Below, piece by piece: positions 23,258-33,019 of a stretch of DNA of 41,088 nucleotides. Source of the DNA: an uncultured Mollicutes bacterium (GTDB taxonomy: Bacteria > Bacillota_I > Bacilli_A > Acholeplasmatales > Anaeroplasmataceae); contig CAMWSQ010000002.1 of the NCBI GenBank assembly GCA_947177025.1, positions 1-41,088 on the forward strand. Reading direction: 5' to 3'. The first letter of the stretch is position 1, and every line of letters starts with the position of its first letter. The translations under genes and the position numbers were made by a program. The notes below the pieces were generated by a model. The model did not search any database. It had not been told where the DNA came from and saw only the letters and a list, made by a program, of their open reading frames with translations.

Positions 23258-26200
23258 ATGAAAAAAGTAAAATCTATCTTTTTAATGATTCTATGTTATA
23301 GCATTATTATACTTATAAGTTCTTGTAGTGGTGAAAGTAAGCATACTCATTCCTATACTTACAAGAGTAATGATACACAGCATTGGCAAGAATGCAGTTG
23401 TGGTGAAAAACAATATAAAGAGGATCATGTCTTTGGACAGTGGACAACAACTCAAGAGCCAACAGTCAGTTTCCTTGGCAGTAAAAAAAGAACTTGTGAA
23501 ATTTGCCAATATGAACAAGTAGAAGAGCTAGAACTAAAAGAACCAGATGATCCTCAAGGTTTAAAATGTTCTTTAAATGAGGATAAAAAAAGCTATACTG
23601 TTATTGGTATAGATTTGGCAGCAAATGATACTATGATAGATATAATTATTCCAAGTACATATGCTGAATTACCTGTTACAAGCATTGGCAGTAGTGCCTT
23701 CTTTGAATGTAGTAGTTTAGAAAGTATCACAATCCCAGATAGTGTAACAAGCATAGGTGTTAATGCTTTTTATAATTGTAGTAATCTTAAAAATTTAACC
23801 ATAGGCAATAATGTCACAAGTATCGGTAATAATGCATTCCATAATTGTAGCATTGAAATGGCAACAATACCAACTTCCTTAATACCCTATATTCCAAAAG
23901 GTGATTTAAAAGAAGTAATCATTACAGGAGGAGAGAGTATAGGCAATAATGCTTTTATATATTCTCATGGTTTGGAAAGTATCACAATCCCAGATAGTGT
24001 AATAAGCATAGGAGAACATGCTTTTTCTTATTCCTTTCCTGATAGCTGTTTCAGTTTGACAAATGTTTATTATGAAGGAACAATAGAAGATTGGTGTCAC
24101 ATCTCATTTTATGATTCATTATCTAGTCCAATGTATTATGCAAACCATTTCTATTTAAGAAATAGTAATAATGAGTGGGAAGAAATGACAAGTATAGATA
24201 TTCCAGATACTATTACAGAAATAGGACAATATCAATTCTACGGATTTAATAATGTTACTTCTATTGTAATACCAGACAGTGTGAAAAGCATAGGTTCAGG
24301 TGCCTTTTCTTATTGTAGTAGTCTAGAAAGTATTATCATTCCAAATAATGTAACAAGCATAGAATTTGCTGTTTTTTATGGTTGTAGTAGTCTAGAAAGC
24401 ATTGTAGTTCCAGATAGTGTAGCAAGCATCGGCAATAATGCATTCTATAATTGTAGCAGTTTAAAAAGTATTAAAATCCCAGATAATGTCACCAGTATAG
24501 GGGAGTGGAGCTTCTATAATTGTAGCAGTTTGGAAAGTATCACAATCCCAGATAATGTCACCAGTATAGGGGAGCGGAGCTTCTATAATTGTAGCAGTTT
24601 GGAAAGTATCACAATCCCAAATAGTGCAAGCATAGGAAAATATGCATTTTCTAATTGTGATAATATAGTTAAAGCAACCCTTCCAATTTCAGCAATGAAC
24701 TTTATTTCATCAACATCAGAAAAAAAATTAAAAGAAGTAATTATAACAAGTGGAACGAATATAGGAAAATATACCTTTTCTAGTTGTAGTAGTCTAACAA
24801 GTATCACAATTCCAGTTAGTGTAACAAGTATAGGAGAAGAGGCCTTCTTTCATTGTAGTTTAAAAAATATATATTATGAAGGAACAATAGAAGATTGGTG
24901 TCATATCTCTTTTTCAATTCAAGCTAATTATACAATATTTAGTTCTTTTACTTCGAATAATCATTTCTATTTAAGAAATAATGATAATGATTGGGAAGAA
25001 ATGACAAGTATAAATATTCCAGATACTATTACAGAAATAGGACAATATCAATTCTCAGGATTTAATAGTGTTACATCTATTACCATCTCAAATAGTGTAA
25101 CAAGCATTGGCAGTAGAGCCTTCTCTAGATGTAGTAGTTTAACTAGCATCACATGTCCATTTGTTGGTGCTAGTCTAAATGAAGTAGAGGATGCATTTTT
25201 GGGCTATATTTTTGGAGCCACTTCTTATCAACAAAATTTATATTTTGTACCCGAAAGCTTAAATGAAGTAATCATTACAGGGGGAGAGAGCATAGTAGCA
25301 TCTGCATTTAGTGGTTGTAGCAGTTTAGAAAGTATCACAATCACAGAAAGTGTCACCAATATAGGAAAATATGCCTTCTCTGGATGTAACAATCTAACAA
25401 GTGTTACAATAGGCAATAATGTTACTAGCATAGGAGAATCAGCATTTAGTGGTTGTAGTAACCTTGAAAATGTCTGTTATGAAGGGAATCTAGAGGATTG
25501 GTGTAATATTAATTTTTATAGTATAGGAGATTCCAATCCAATGTTTTATGCAAGCTATTTCTGTATAAGAAATAGTAATTATGAATGGGAAGAAGTAACA
25601 AGTATAGAGATACCAAATACAGTAACAGAAATAGGAACCTATCAATTCTGTGGATTTGATAATGTTACATCAATAACAATCCCAGATAGTGTAACAAGCA
25701 TAGGAAATGGTGCCTTTTATATGTGTTATAGGTTAGTTGAAATCTTTAATTATTCTTCACTTAGTATATTCAAAGGTTCAACTAATAATGGTTCTATAGG
25801 TTACTATGCAAAAGTAATATATACAATAGAAGAAGAAAGTAACCTAATAACAAAAGATAATTATGTGTTTTTTAAAGATAGTAGCAATAAATACAATTTA
25901 GTAAAATATAGTGGTATAGAATCAAATATAATTTTGCCAAAGGATATAGAAGGGAATAATTATGAAATAAATCAATCTGCTTTCCGTGATTGTAGCAGCT
26001 TAGAAAGTATCACGATTCCAAATAGTGTGAAAAGCATAGGAGAATCAGCATTTAGTGGTTGTAGCAACCTTGAAAATGTCTTTTATGAAGGAACAATAGA
26101 AAATTGGTGCAATATTTCAATTATTTCTAATCCAGTGTATTATGCAAGTCACTTCTATCTAAAAAATAGTAATGATAAATGGGAAGAAGTAACAAGTATA

Positions 26201-27730
26201 GAGATACCAAATACAGTAACAGGAATAGGAACCTATCAATTTTGTGGATTTGATAATGTTACATCAATAACAATCCCAGATAGTGTGAGAATCATAGGAG
26301 CATCTGCATTCAGTGGTTGTAGCAGTATAGAAAGTATTACAATTCCAAATAATCTCACAAGTATAGGTGAGCGTGCCTTCTCTGGATGTAGCAGTTTAGA
26401 AAGTATTACAATCCCAAATAGTGTGACAACCATAGGAATGGATGCATTTAGTGGTTGTAGCAACCTTGAAAATGTCTATTATGAAGGAACAATAGAAAAT
26501 TGGTGTAGATTTAACTTTGGTACTCTTGGTAATTTTCCTAATCCAATGAGATCTGCAAATCATTTTTATCTAAGGAATAGTAATAATGAATGGGAAGAAG
26601 TAATAAATATAGAAATACCAAATACAATAACAAAGATAGGAAACTATCAATTCTATGGATTTGATAATGTTACTTCTATTGTAATACCAGACAGTGTGAG
26701 AAGCATAGGATATGATGCCTTCGCTGGATGTAATAGTCTAACAGCTGTTACAATAGGCAATAAAGTCACAAGCATTGATTATAATGCCTTTGATAATTGT
26801 AACAACCTTGAAAATGTCTATTATGAAGGAAATATAGAGGATTGGTGTAAAATTGGCTTTGCGCCATCTATTGCGTCATCTACTTCAAATCCAATGAAAT
26901 ATGCAAGTCATTTCTATATAAGAAATAGTAATAATGAATGGGAAGAAGTGACAAGTATAGAAATACCTGATACAATAACAGAAATAGGAAACTATCAATT
27001 CTATGGATTTGATAATGTTACATCAATAACAATCCCAGATAGTGTAACAAGCATAGGAGAATCAGCATTTAGTGGTTGTAGCAATCTTGAAAATGTCTAT
27101 TATGAAGGAACAATAGAAAATTGGTGTAGAATTAACTTTGCTGTCTATTCAAATCCAATGAAATATGCAAGTCATCTCTATTTAAGAAATAGTAATAATG
27201 AATGGGAAGAAGTAACAAGTGTAGAGATACCAAATACAATAACTATAATAGGAAAATATCAATTCGAGGGATTCTCTAATATTACAACATTAACAATTCC
27301 AGACAGTGTAACAATCATAGGAGATCATGCCTTCTCGGATTGTAGTAATTTAATAAGTGTTACAATGGGCAATAGTGTAATAAACATAGGATATTATATT
27401 TTTTCTAATTGTAGTAGTCTAATAAGTATCATAATTCCAAATAGTGTCATAAACATAAGAGCAGGTACCTTTTCTGGTTGTAGTAGTCTAATAAGTATCA
27501 TAATTCCAAATGGTGTAAAAATCTTTGAATATAATGCCTTCTCTGAATGTAGTAGTCTAATATATGTCTATTATGCAAGTACATCCCATGAATGGAATCA
27601 AATTAGTATTGATTCTTCTAATGAAAATTTAACATCTGCAATAATTTATTACTATTCTGAAACTCAACCAACAGAAGAAGGTAACTTCTGGCATTATGTA
27701 AATGGTCTTCCAACTATATGGGATATATAA
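23258..27730 (+). CDS. Giant BspA-like leucine-rich-repeat surface lipoprotein
   Basis: A 1490-residue protein with a lipoprotein signal peptide (lipobox ISSC, Cys about 23). Residues 27-90 contain a His/Cys-rich stretch (HTHSY, ECSCGEK, CEICQYEQ) that could bind metal. The rest is dozens of about 23-residue LRR_5 repeats of the BspA/TpLRR type (SLESITIPDSVTSIGxxAFxxC). These are interrupted by at least seven copies of a longer module: a VYYEGTIEDWCxI element, a SNPMxYAxHFYLRNSNNEWEEV segment, then IEIPxTITEIGxYQFxGFDN. Such proteins act in adhesion to host cells or other bacteria. ATG 23258 follows AAGGAG. Neighbouring repeats are nearly identical in DNA, favouring copy-number change by recombination. 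It forms an operon with the next lipoprotein, 32 bases away. Confidence 0.93.
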   Translation: MKKVKSIFLMILCYSIIILISSCSGESKHTHSYTYKSNDTQHWQECSCGEKQYKEDHVFGQWTTTQEPTVSFLGSKKRTCEICQYEQVEELELKEPDDPQGLKCSLNEDKKSYTVIGIDLAANDTMIDIIIPSTYAELPVTSIGSSAFFECSSLESITIPDSVTSIGVNAFYNCSNLKNLTIGNNVTSIGNNAFHNCSIEMATIPTSLIPYIPKGDLKEVIITGGESIGNNAFIYSHGLESITIPDSVISIGEHAFSYSFPDSCFSLTNVYYEGTIEDWCHISFYDSLSSPMYYANHFYLRNSNNEWEEMTSIDIPDTITEIGQYQFYGFNNVTSIVIPDSVKSIGSGAFSYCSSLESIIIPNNVTSIEFAVFYGCSSLESIVVPDSVASIGNNAFYNCSSLKSIKIPDNVTSIGEWSFYNCSSLESITIPDNVTSIGERSFYNCSSLESITIPNSASIGKYAFSNCDNIVKATLPISAMNFISSTSEKKLKEVIITSGTNIGKYTFSSCSSLTSITIPVSVTSIGEEAFFHCSLKNIYYEGTIEDWCHISFSIQANYTIFSSFTSNNHFYLRNNDNDWEEMTSINIPDTITEIGQYQFSGFNSVTSITISNSVTSIGSRAFSRCSSLTSITCPFVGASLNEVEDAFLGYIFGATSYQQNLYFVPESLNEVIITGGESIVASAFSGCSSLESITITESVTNIGKYAFSGCNNLTSVTIGNNVTSIGESAFSGCSNLENVCYEGNLEDWCNINFYSIGDSNPMFYASYFCIRNSNYEWEEVTSIEIPNTVTEIGTYQFCGFDNVTSITIPDSVTSIGNGAFYMCYRLVEIFNYSSLSIFKGSTNNGSIGYYAKVIYTIEEESNLITKDNYVFFKDSSNKYNLVKYSGIESNIILPKDIEGNNYEINQSAFRDCSSLESITIPNSVKSIGESAFSGCSNLENVFYEGTIENWCNISIISNPVYYASHFYLKNSNDKWEEVTSIEIPNTVTGIGTYQFCGFDNVTSITIPDSVRIIGASAFSGCSSIESITIPNNLTSIGERAFSGCSSLESITIPNSVTTIGMDAFSGCSNLENVYYEGTIENWCRFNFGTLGNFPNPMRSANHFYLRNSNNEWEEVINIEIPNTITKIGNYQFYGFDNVTSIVIPDSVRSIGYDAFAGCNSLTAVTIGNKVTSIDYNAFDNCNNLENVYYEGNIEDWCKIGFAPSIASSTSNPMKYASHFYIRNSNNEWEEVTSIEIPDTITEIGNYQFYGFDNVTSITIPDSVTSIGESAFSGCSNLENVYYEGTIENWCRINFAVYSNPMKYASHLYLRNSNNEWEEVTSVEIPNTITIIGKYQFEGFSNITTLTIPDSVTIIGDHAFSDCSNLISVTMGNSVINIGYYIFSNCSSLISIIIPNSVINIRAGTFSGCSSLISIIIPNGVKIFEYNAFSECSSLIYVYYASTSHEWNQISIDSSNENLTSAIIYYYSETQPTEEGNFWHYVNGLPTIWDI
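24481..24618 (+). repeat. Recent 69-bp tandem duplication within the LRR region
   Basis: The block 24481-24549 is repeated immediately at 24550-24618 with one visible difference (T to C, giving GAGTGG versus GAGCGG). It equals exactly one 23-codon LRR_5 unit, so unit gain or loss keeps the frame. Confidence 0.85.
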
Positions 27731-27762
27731 AAATTAATACTCATTAGAGGGGAGGAAGCAAA

Positions 27763-30700
27763 ATGTTTAAAAAGTTTTTATTCACAATTGTTTGTTGCTT
27801 TACAGGATTGGTTTTATTGGTTTCCTGTGGAGGAAATCATACGCATAAATATAATCAGCTAGAAATTATTAGAAATGCAACATGTACAGAGTCTGGAATA
27901 GAAAGAGTTAGTTGTTCAGGGTGTAAAGATTTTTATGAAACATCCATACCAGCCTTAGGGCATACATACAATCAAGGTGTAATAACCAATGCTGCTACAT
28001 GTAAAGAAACAGGGAGCAAAGTATATACTTGTACAGTTTGCCAAAATACATACACAGAAATAGTTCCTATGACAGAGCATTTCAAGATAGATATTGGTAC
28101 AGCAGTGGAATCTACTTGTCAGCATTCTGGAATTACTAGCGGTTCCAAATGTAAAGATTGTGGTATAATTTTTTCAGAACAAACGATTATAGAGAAAGTA
28201 GATCACAAGTATGAAAATGGCATTTGTATTTGGTGTAAAGATGAAAAAGAATATACAATCACTTTTAAAATCAATAATGAGATAGTAAAGACAGAAAATT
28301 TTACTGTAAACACAAAAACTATAGAAGAACCTGAAATTCCTTCAAAAGATGGTTATACAGCAAGTTGGGAAAAATATGAATTGTCCAATAATGATATTAC
28401 AGTTAATGCAATTTATACGCCCATTAAATATCATTTGACACTAGAACCTTATGAGGGTAAGTTAGAAAACAATATAATTCAAGTAGAACATAATGAAACC
28501 ATATATTTACCAATTCCAGAGTATAAAGGAATGGCATTCCAAGGTTGGTTTGATAGTGATGACACTCAATTTACAGATGGGGAAGGTAAATGTATTGTAG
28601 AAGCATCTTTATTAGAGGGGAAAACTCTTTATGCACAATATGACATATTAAAATGCATAGTTACATTTGAAACAAATGGTGGAACTACAATTAATCCAAT
28701 TCAATATAATTATGGAGATAAATTAGGAGAACTTGAAATCCCAACAAAATCTGGAGTATATTTCGTAGGCTGGTATTCTTTAGATGAAGAAATTCAATAT
28801 ACTGCTGATACTATAATTGAAGAAAATTTAACTCTTTATGCGAAATGGATTAATAGTACAGCAATTTCAACTGCAGAAGAGTTGATTGCAATAGGAGAAA
28901 ATCCAACAGCAAATTATCATTTGATTAATGACATTAACTTAAATGGAAATGTTTGGGATCCTATTGATGATTTTTCTGGAATATTAGATGGTTGTGGACA
29001 TGTAATTAAGAACTTTAGTTTGAGTACCACAAGTAAGGAAGATAATTTTGCACTATTTAGAGTAAATAATGGTTCAATTAAAAATATTTCTTTTACTGAT
29101 TTTACGTTTAATTGTACCATCTTTCAAGCTAATGGCTGGACTAATTCAAATATGAGATTAGGAATTATATCTGCAACAAATAGAGGTGTTATTGAGAAAT
29201 GTAAATTACTTTATGGAAAAATACTTTTGAATTTTAATTATGAAATGGGTAAACAAATGGTTTATGACGTTTGTGCTTTTGGACAAGTCTCTAGTGTAAA
29301 TCAAGGAATAATTTCTGAATGTTCATCATATGTTGATATTTCAATGAAATTTGATTCCTACTATATTGCGGATTATCATATTGGCGGTGGGACAGATGGA
29401 AAACAACTATTTTATGTAGGTGGACTTGTTGGAATAAATGAACATTATGTTGGTGAGTCTATTTACGATGCTACGATATCTGCAAATTTAACTACTATTA
29501 GTAAAGAAGCAATGACTGGAGGTCTTCGACCTTTTAGAAATGATAGTTTTTCTTATATTGGCGGCCTGATTGGTAGTAATAATGGTGGCAGTTGTTTTAA
29601 TAGTTATGTAGATGTTGAAAATCAAGTTACTGCCCAATCTGATGGAAAATATTCTGCAAATTATATTAGATATGGCTCATTTGTTGGGCAAAACATTTCA
29701 AGTGGGGGTGTTATTAAACAATCCTATGCAAAAGGGACTATAATAGGTGGTTCAAATGATGAAAATATATTAGGCGGCTTTGTTGGATTAAATTCATCTG
29801 GAGGTCGAATAGAGAACTGTTATTCAGATGTTAAAATAGAATCTGATAAGGGTGGCTCAATAGGAGGTTTTGTAGGAGACAATCAATCTGTAATTCAAAA
29901 TAGTTATTCTTCAAGCAATATTAAAACTGATATAAGGGCAGGTAATATAGGAGGTTTTGCCGGAAAGAATGATTCATCAGGAACTATAACTAAATGCTAT
30001 TCTACAGGAGATGTTTCTACTGTAGGTGGAAATAATGGATATTTTGTAGGTCAAAGTGTAGGAGCATTATTTAAATGTTATTTCTTGCAAGGGGCAGCAT
30101 TAGTTGTTTCTGGCAGATATGAGGATAGGGTTATTGAATATGAAACGATAGAGGGAGTTCTTTATTCAAAACTATGGAGTGAAGAATTCTTAGTTGATGA
30201 ATTATACTGGGATTCCGAAGGATGGATAATTGTTACAGATGAGAATCCTCTATTGGAATGGGAGCTTACTATAGGTCATCGATTTGATACGATGATAGTT
30301 GAACCAACTTGTGAATATGGAGGATTTACAATATATAATTGTATTGATTGCAATCGCTTATTTATTAAGGATTTTATTGATCCTATAGGTCATAACTATA
30401 TTGATGTTGATACAGTTGCTCCATTATGTGAGGCAGATGGATATACTCTTCAAAAATGTAGTAACGATGGCTGTAATAGTACAAGAAAGATTAATATAGT
30501 TCCTGCTACAGGCCATAATCCAGATTCAGCAACACTAAAGAGCAAGAAAGATGCAACATGTACAGAAAATGGGATTGCAGTATATCATTGTGCTGATTGT
30601 GGAAATGATTATCATACGATATTAGAAGCCGAAGGCCATAACGGCGTGTATCAAAATACTATCAAGAAACCTACATGTACAGAAGAAGGGAAAGATGAAT

Positions 30701-32106
30701 ACTATTGTATTACTTGTGAAAATGCATATAGTGTCAGTGTCGAAATAATTGAACACACTTGGATTGATGTTGAAGGCAAAAATCCAACCTGTGGAATTAT
30801 AAAGGATAATGATGGGAATATCATAGACAGACATCCTGTAGATGGAAATAGAGCGGGTGTTAAATGTGAAGTTTGTGATTTAATACAATATGGTTGTGAG
30901 GTTATTCCTGCTCATCAATTGAATTTAATAGAAACCAAACAAGAATCTACCTGCAAAGAAAAAGGAATAGGTTTATATCAATGCTCTATATGTGAAGATG
31001 AAACAGAAGATGATATCCCAGAACTTGGACATACAGATGCAGATAGAGATAATATTTGTGATGTGTGTGGAGAGTTAGCGTTTACTTTGGTAAGTAAAGA
31101 TTTATTTGTTCATATTATAGATGTTGATGGTTTGATGAATATTAGGAATAATCCAAGTGGATATTATTGGCTAGACAATGATATTTATCTTACTAATGTG
31201 AACTGGGTCGCTTTAGGTACTGAAAAATTGCCATTTAAAGGGATATTCTATGGAAATGGACATACAATCAGTGGATTTAATTATAGTTCTAATAATTTAG
31301 AAGAAACATTTATTGCAGGATTGTTTGGATATAATTATGGAACAATTGCAAATGTCAATGTATCTGATGTGAATATTAATGCTACAAATTCTAATGTATT
31401 ATTTGGTGGGATAGCAGCATGCAATAGAGGTTCAATTATAAATTGCAATTTGAATGGCGAAAATACAATTAAATTTACTGTATCTAAAACTATAACAGAT
31501 AATAATCAAGAAATTACAATGGATTATGAATTTATTGCTGGTGGGATTATTGGAATAAATGTGCAAAATGGTACAATTGAAAATTGCACTGTTACAGGAT
31601 CAATCTCGAGTGAATTTATAAATGATTGTTCTATTAAAATAAAGACTATTACAACAATTTGGCAATTAATTGGACAATATATGATTCAATACATTTATAA
31701 AACTAAAGTAAGTACTATACAACATATATCCTTTGGTGGAATTGTTGGACGTAATGAAGGAGCAATAAATTCCTGTTCAGTGAATTCTCAAATTTCTTCA
31801 TACTCCTCTGCAAAGGCAAATCTTGGCGAAAGATTTAAAGGAGAGGCCTTTGCGTATACTCATATGTATGCAGGTGCATTGGCAGGTTATAATTCAGGTT
31901 CAATTTCTAATTGTTCTTCAACAAAGATGGTTTATAACATTCCTAATGGTTATAAATATGTAAACATCCCATATATTATCACTGGTAAATCATATTCAAC
32001 AGGATATCAAATTACAAACTATAGTAAATATGCAAATGCTATTGAAGGGATTGTGGGTAGCAGTTCTACATTTGGAAGTGTAGATAATTATGTACCTATT
32101 ACATAA
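27763..32106 (+). CDS. Giant lipoprotein with CxxC, InlB-type and GLUG repeats
   Basis: A 1447-residue lipoprotein (lipobox LVSC, Cys about 22). From the N-terminus: three Cys-rich repeats (ATCTESGxxxxxCSGC...PALGH), two InlB B-type repeats (about 165-360, including FETNGGTTINPIQYNYGDKL and LTLYAKW), a GLUG-rich region (about 366-830; IGGFVGxNxSGGxIENCYS and similar), five more Cys-rich repeats (about 845-1105) and a second GLUG-like region to the end (FGGIVGRNEGAINSCSV). GLUG and InlB modules occur in bacterial adhesins; the Cys repeats have a C...CxxC...H spacing that might bind metal. No catalytic motif was recognised. AGGGGAGG precedes the ATG. With no terminator after the BspA-like gene, both are probably transcribed together. 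Confidence 0.9.
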   Translation: MFKKFLFTIVCCFTGLVLLVSCGGNHTHKYNQLEIIRNATCTESGIERVSCSGCKDFYETSIPALGHTYNQGVITNAATCKETGSKVYTCTVCQNTYTEIVPMTEHFKIDIGTAVESTCQHSGITSGSKCKDCGIIFSEQTIIEKVDHKYENGICIWCKDEKEYTITFKINNEIVKTENFTVNTKTIEEPEIPSKDGYTASWEKYELSNNDITVNAIYTPIKYHLTLEPYEGKLENNIIQVEHNETIYLPIPEYKGMAFQGWFDSDDTQFTDGEGKCIVEASLLEGKTLYAQYDILKCIVTFETNGGTTINPIQYNYGDKLGELEIPTKSGVYFVGWYSLDEEIQYTADTIIEENLTLYAKWINSTAISTAEELIAIGENPTANYHLINDINLNGNVWDPIDDFSGILDGCGHVIKNFSLSTTSKEDNFALFRVNNGSIKNISFTDFTFNCTIFQANGWTNSNMRLGIISATNRGVIEKCKLLYGKILLNFNYEMGKQMVYDVCAFGQVSSVNQGIISECSSYVDISMKFDSYYIADYHIGGGTDGKQLFYVGGLVGINEHYVGESIYDATISANLTTISKEAMTGGLRPFRNDSFSYIGGLIGSNNGGSCFNSYVDVENQVTAQSDGKYSANYIRYGSFVGQNISSGGVIKQSYAKGTIIGGSNDENILGGFVGLNSSGGRIENCYSDVKIESDKGGSIGGFVGDNQSVIQNSYSSSNIKTDIRAGNIGGFAGKNDSSGTITKCYSTGDVSTVGGNNGYFVGQSVGALFKCYFLQGAALVVSGRYEDRVIEYETIEGVLYSKLWSEEFLVDELYWDSEGWIIVTDENPLLEWELTIGHRFDTMIVEPTCEYGGFTIYNCIDCNRLFIKDFIDPIGHNYIDVDTVAPLCEADGYTLQKCSNDGCNSTRKINIVPATGHNPDSATLKSKKDATCTENGIAVYHCADCGNDYHTILEAEGHNGVYQNTIKKPTCTEEGKDEYYCITCENAYSVSVEIIEHTWIDVEGKNPTCGIIKDNDGNIIDRHPVDGNRAGVKCEVCDLIQYGCEVIPAHQLNLIETKQESTCKEKGIGLYQCSICEDETEDDIPELGHTDADRDNICDVCGELAFTLVSKDLFVHIIDVDGLMNIRNNPSGYYWLDNDIYLTNVNWVALGTEKLPFKGIFYGNGHTISGFNYSSNNLEETFIAGLFGYNYGTIANVNVSDVNINATNSNVLFGGIAACNRGSIINCNLNGENTIKFTVSKTITDNNQEITMDYEFIAGGIIGINVQNGTIENCTVTGSISSEFINDCSIKIKTITTIWQLIGQYMIQYIYKTKVSTIQHISFGGIVGRNEGAINSCSVNSQISSYSSAKANLGERFKGEAFAYTHMYAGALAGYNSGSISNCSSTKMVYNIPNGYKYVNIPYIITGKSYSTGYQITNYSKYANAIEGIVGSSSTFGSVDNYVPIT

Positions 32107-32122
32107 AAAATAAATCATTTAG

Positions 32123-32167
32123 CCCTTAATGTATTACATTAGTAATTTATTAAGGGTATTTTTTTAT
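32123..32167 (+). terminator. Terminator after the surface-lipoprotein operon
   Basis: The 8-bp stem CCCTTAAT/ATTAAGGG encloses an inner ATTAC/GTAAT stem, then TATTTTTTT. Confidence 0.82.
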
Positions 32168-32192
32168 TACTTTGATTTTTTTTGGAAATATG

Positions 32193-32221
32193 TTTCAAGT
32201 TAATTCCTTTTATGATAAAAT
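32193..32221 (+). promoter_or_regulatory. Putative promoter of the DUF5131 gene
   Basis: Extended -10 TGATAAAAT (TAAAAT 32216-32221) with TTTCAA (32193-32198) 17 bases upstream, 47 bases before ATG 32269. Confidence 0.42.
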
Positions 32222-32268
32222 GGTTGTAGGTAGAAGTATTTCTTTTAATTTTTAGGAGTGGGATAAAT

Positions 32269-32985
32269 ATGGCAATGTGGAGTCCTTGGAGAGGATGTAA
32301 AAAATGTAGTGATGGTTGTTTGCATTGCTATATTCATAAAGGTGATTTAAAAAGAAATATAAATACGAATGAAATTATAAAGACAAAAGACTTTGAAAGA
32401 CCTATAGAGAGATTAAATAATGGCAATTATAAAATGAAATCTGGACTTGTGTATTTATGTTTTTCTACAGATTTTCTGATTGAAGAAGCTGATGAGTGGA
32501 GAACGGAATGTTGGAAAATGATCAAAGAAAGACAAGACTGTACTTTTTTGTTTCTAACCAAAAGAATAGATAGATTTATGAAATGTATTCCGGTTGACTG
32601 GAAAGATGGATATGATAATGTAGTTGTTTGCTGTACGATTGAAAATCAAAAAAATGCAGATTATAGATTGTCTATATTTAAAGATCTACCAATTAAACAT
32701 AAATGTATAACAGCACAGCCATTATTAGAAAGAATAGATATTGAGAAATATTTGGATGACATTGAATTAGTCGTAGTAGGTGGAGAATCTGATATAAATG
32801 CTAGGGTATTTCATTATGATTGGGCATTAGATATTAGAGAACAATGCATAAGAAAAAATGTTAATTTTGAGTTTAGGCAATGTGGAACCTACACAATAAA
32901 GGATGGTAAACAATATAAAATACAAACAAAGGATTTGTGTAGACAAGCAAGATTGGCAAATATTGATTATAAATGTAATCACTAA
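32269..32985 (+). CDS. DUF5131 (phage Gp37/Gp68-like) protein with radical-SAM-like Cys motif
   Basis: A 238-residue protein. The opening WSPWRGCKKCSDGCLHCY matches the W-x-P-x-x-GC...S-x-GC-x-x-CY start of the Gp37/Gp68 family, with Cys10, 13, 17 and 20. Further family features are FLTKRIDRF, VVVCCTIENQKNADYRL, KCITAQPLLERIDI and VVVGGESDINARVFHYDWALDIREQC. The family is thought to be related to radical SAM enzymes and occurs in phages and islands; its reaction is not established to my knowledge. AGGAG precedes ATG 32269. Position within the accessory region fits its mobile distribution. The methyltransferase gene follows 34 bases later, so they may share a transcript. Confidence 0.85.
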   Translation: MAMWSPWRGCKKCSDGCLHCYIHKGDLKRNINTNEIIKTKDFERPIERLNNGNYKMKSGLVYLCFSTDFLIEEADEWRTECWKMIKERQDCTFLFLTKRIDRFMKCIPVDWKDGYDNVVVCCTIENQKNADYRLSIFKDLPIKHKCITAQPLLERIDIEKYLDDIELVVVGGESDINARVFHYDWALDIREQCIRKNVNFEFRQCGTYTIKDGKQYKIQTKDLCRQARLANIDYKCNH

Positions 32986-33019
32986 ATTATGATAAACAAA
33001 TAGTTTATGGAGGTATCGC

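Noticed and set aside
23291-26463. Several open frames on the minus strand inside the BspA-like gene
   Set aside because: They mirror the repetitive coding strand, lack ribosome-binding sites and show low-complexity translations; they are shadows of the real gene.
23258-27730. Short regularly spaced DNA repeats that could suggest a CRISPR array
   Set aside because: The repeats are in frame, encode LRR_5 units with ordinary codon variation, and have no unique spacers or cas genes nearby.
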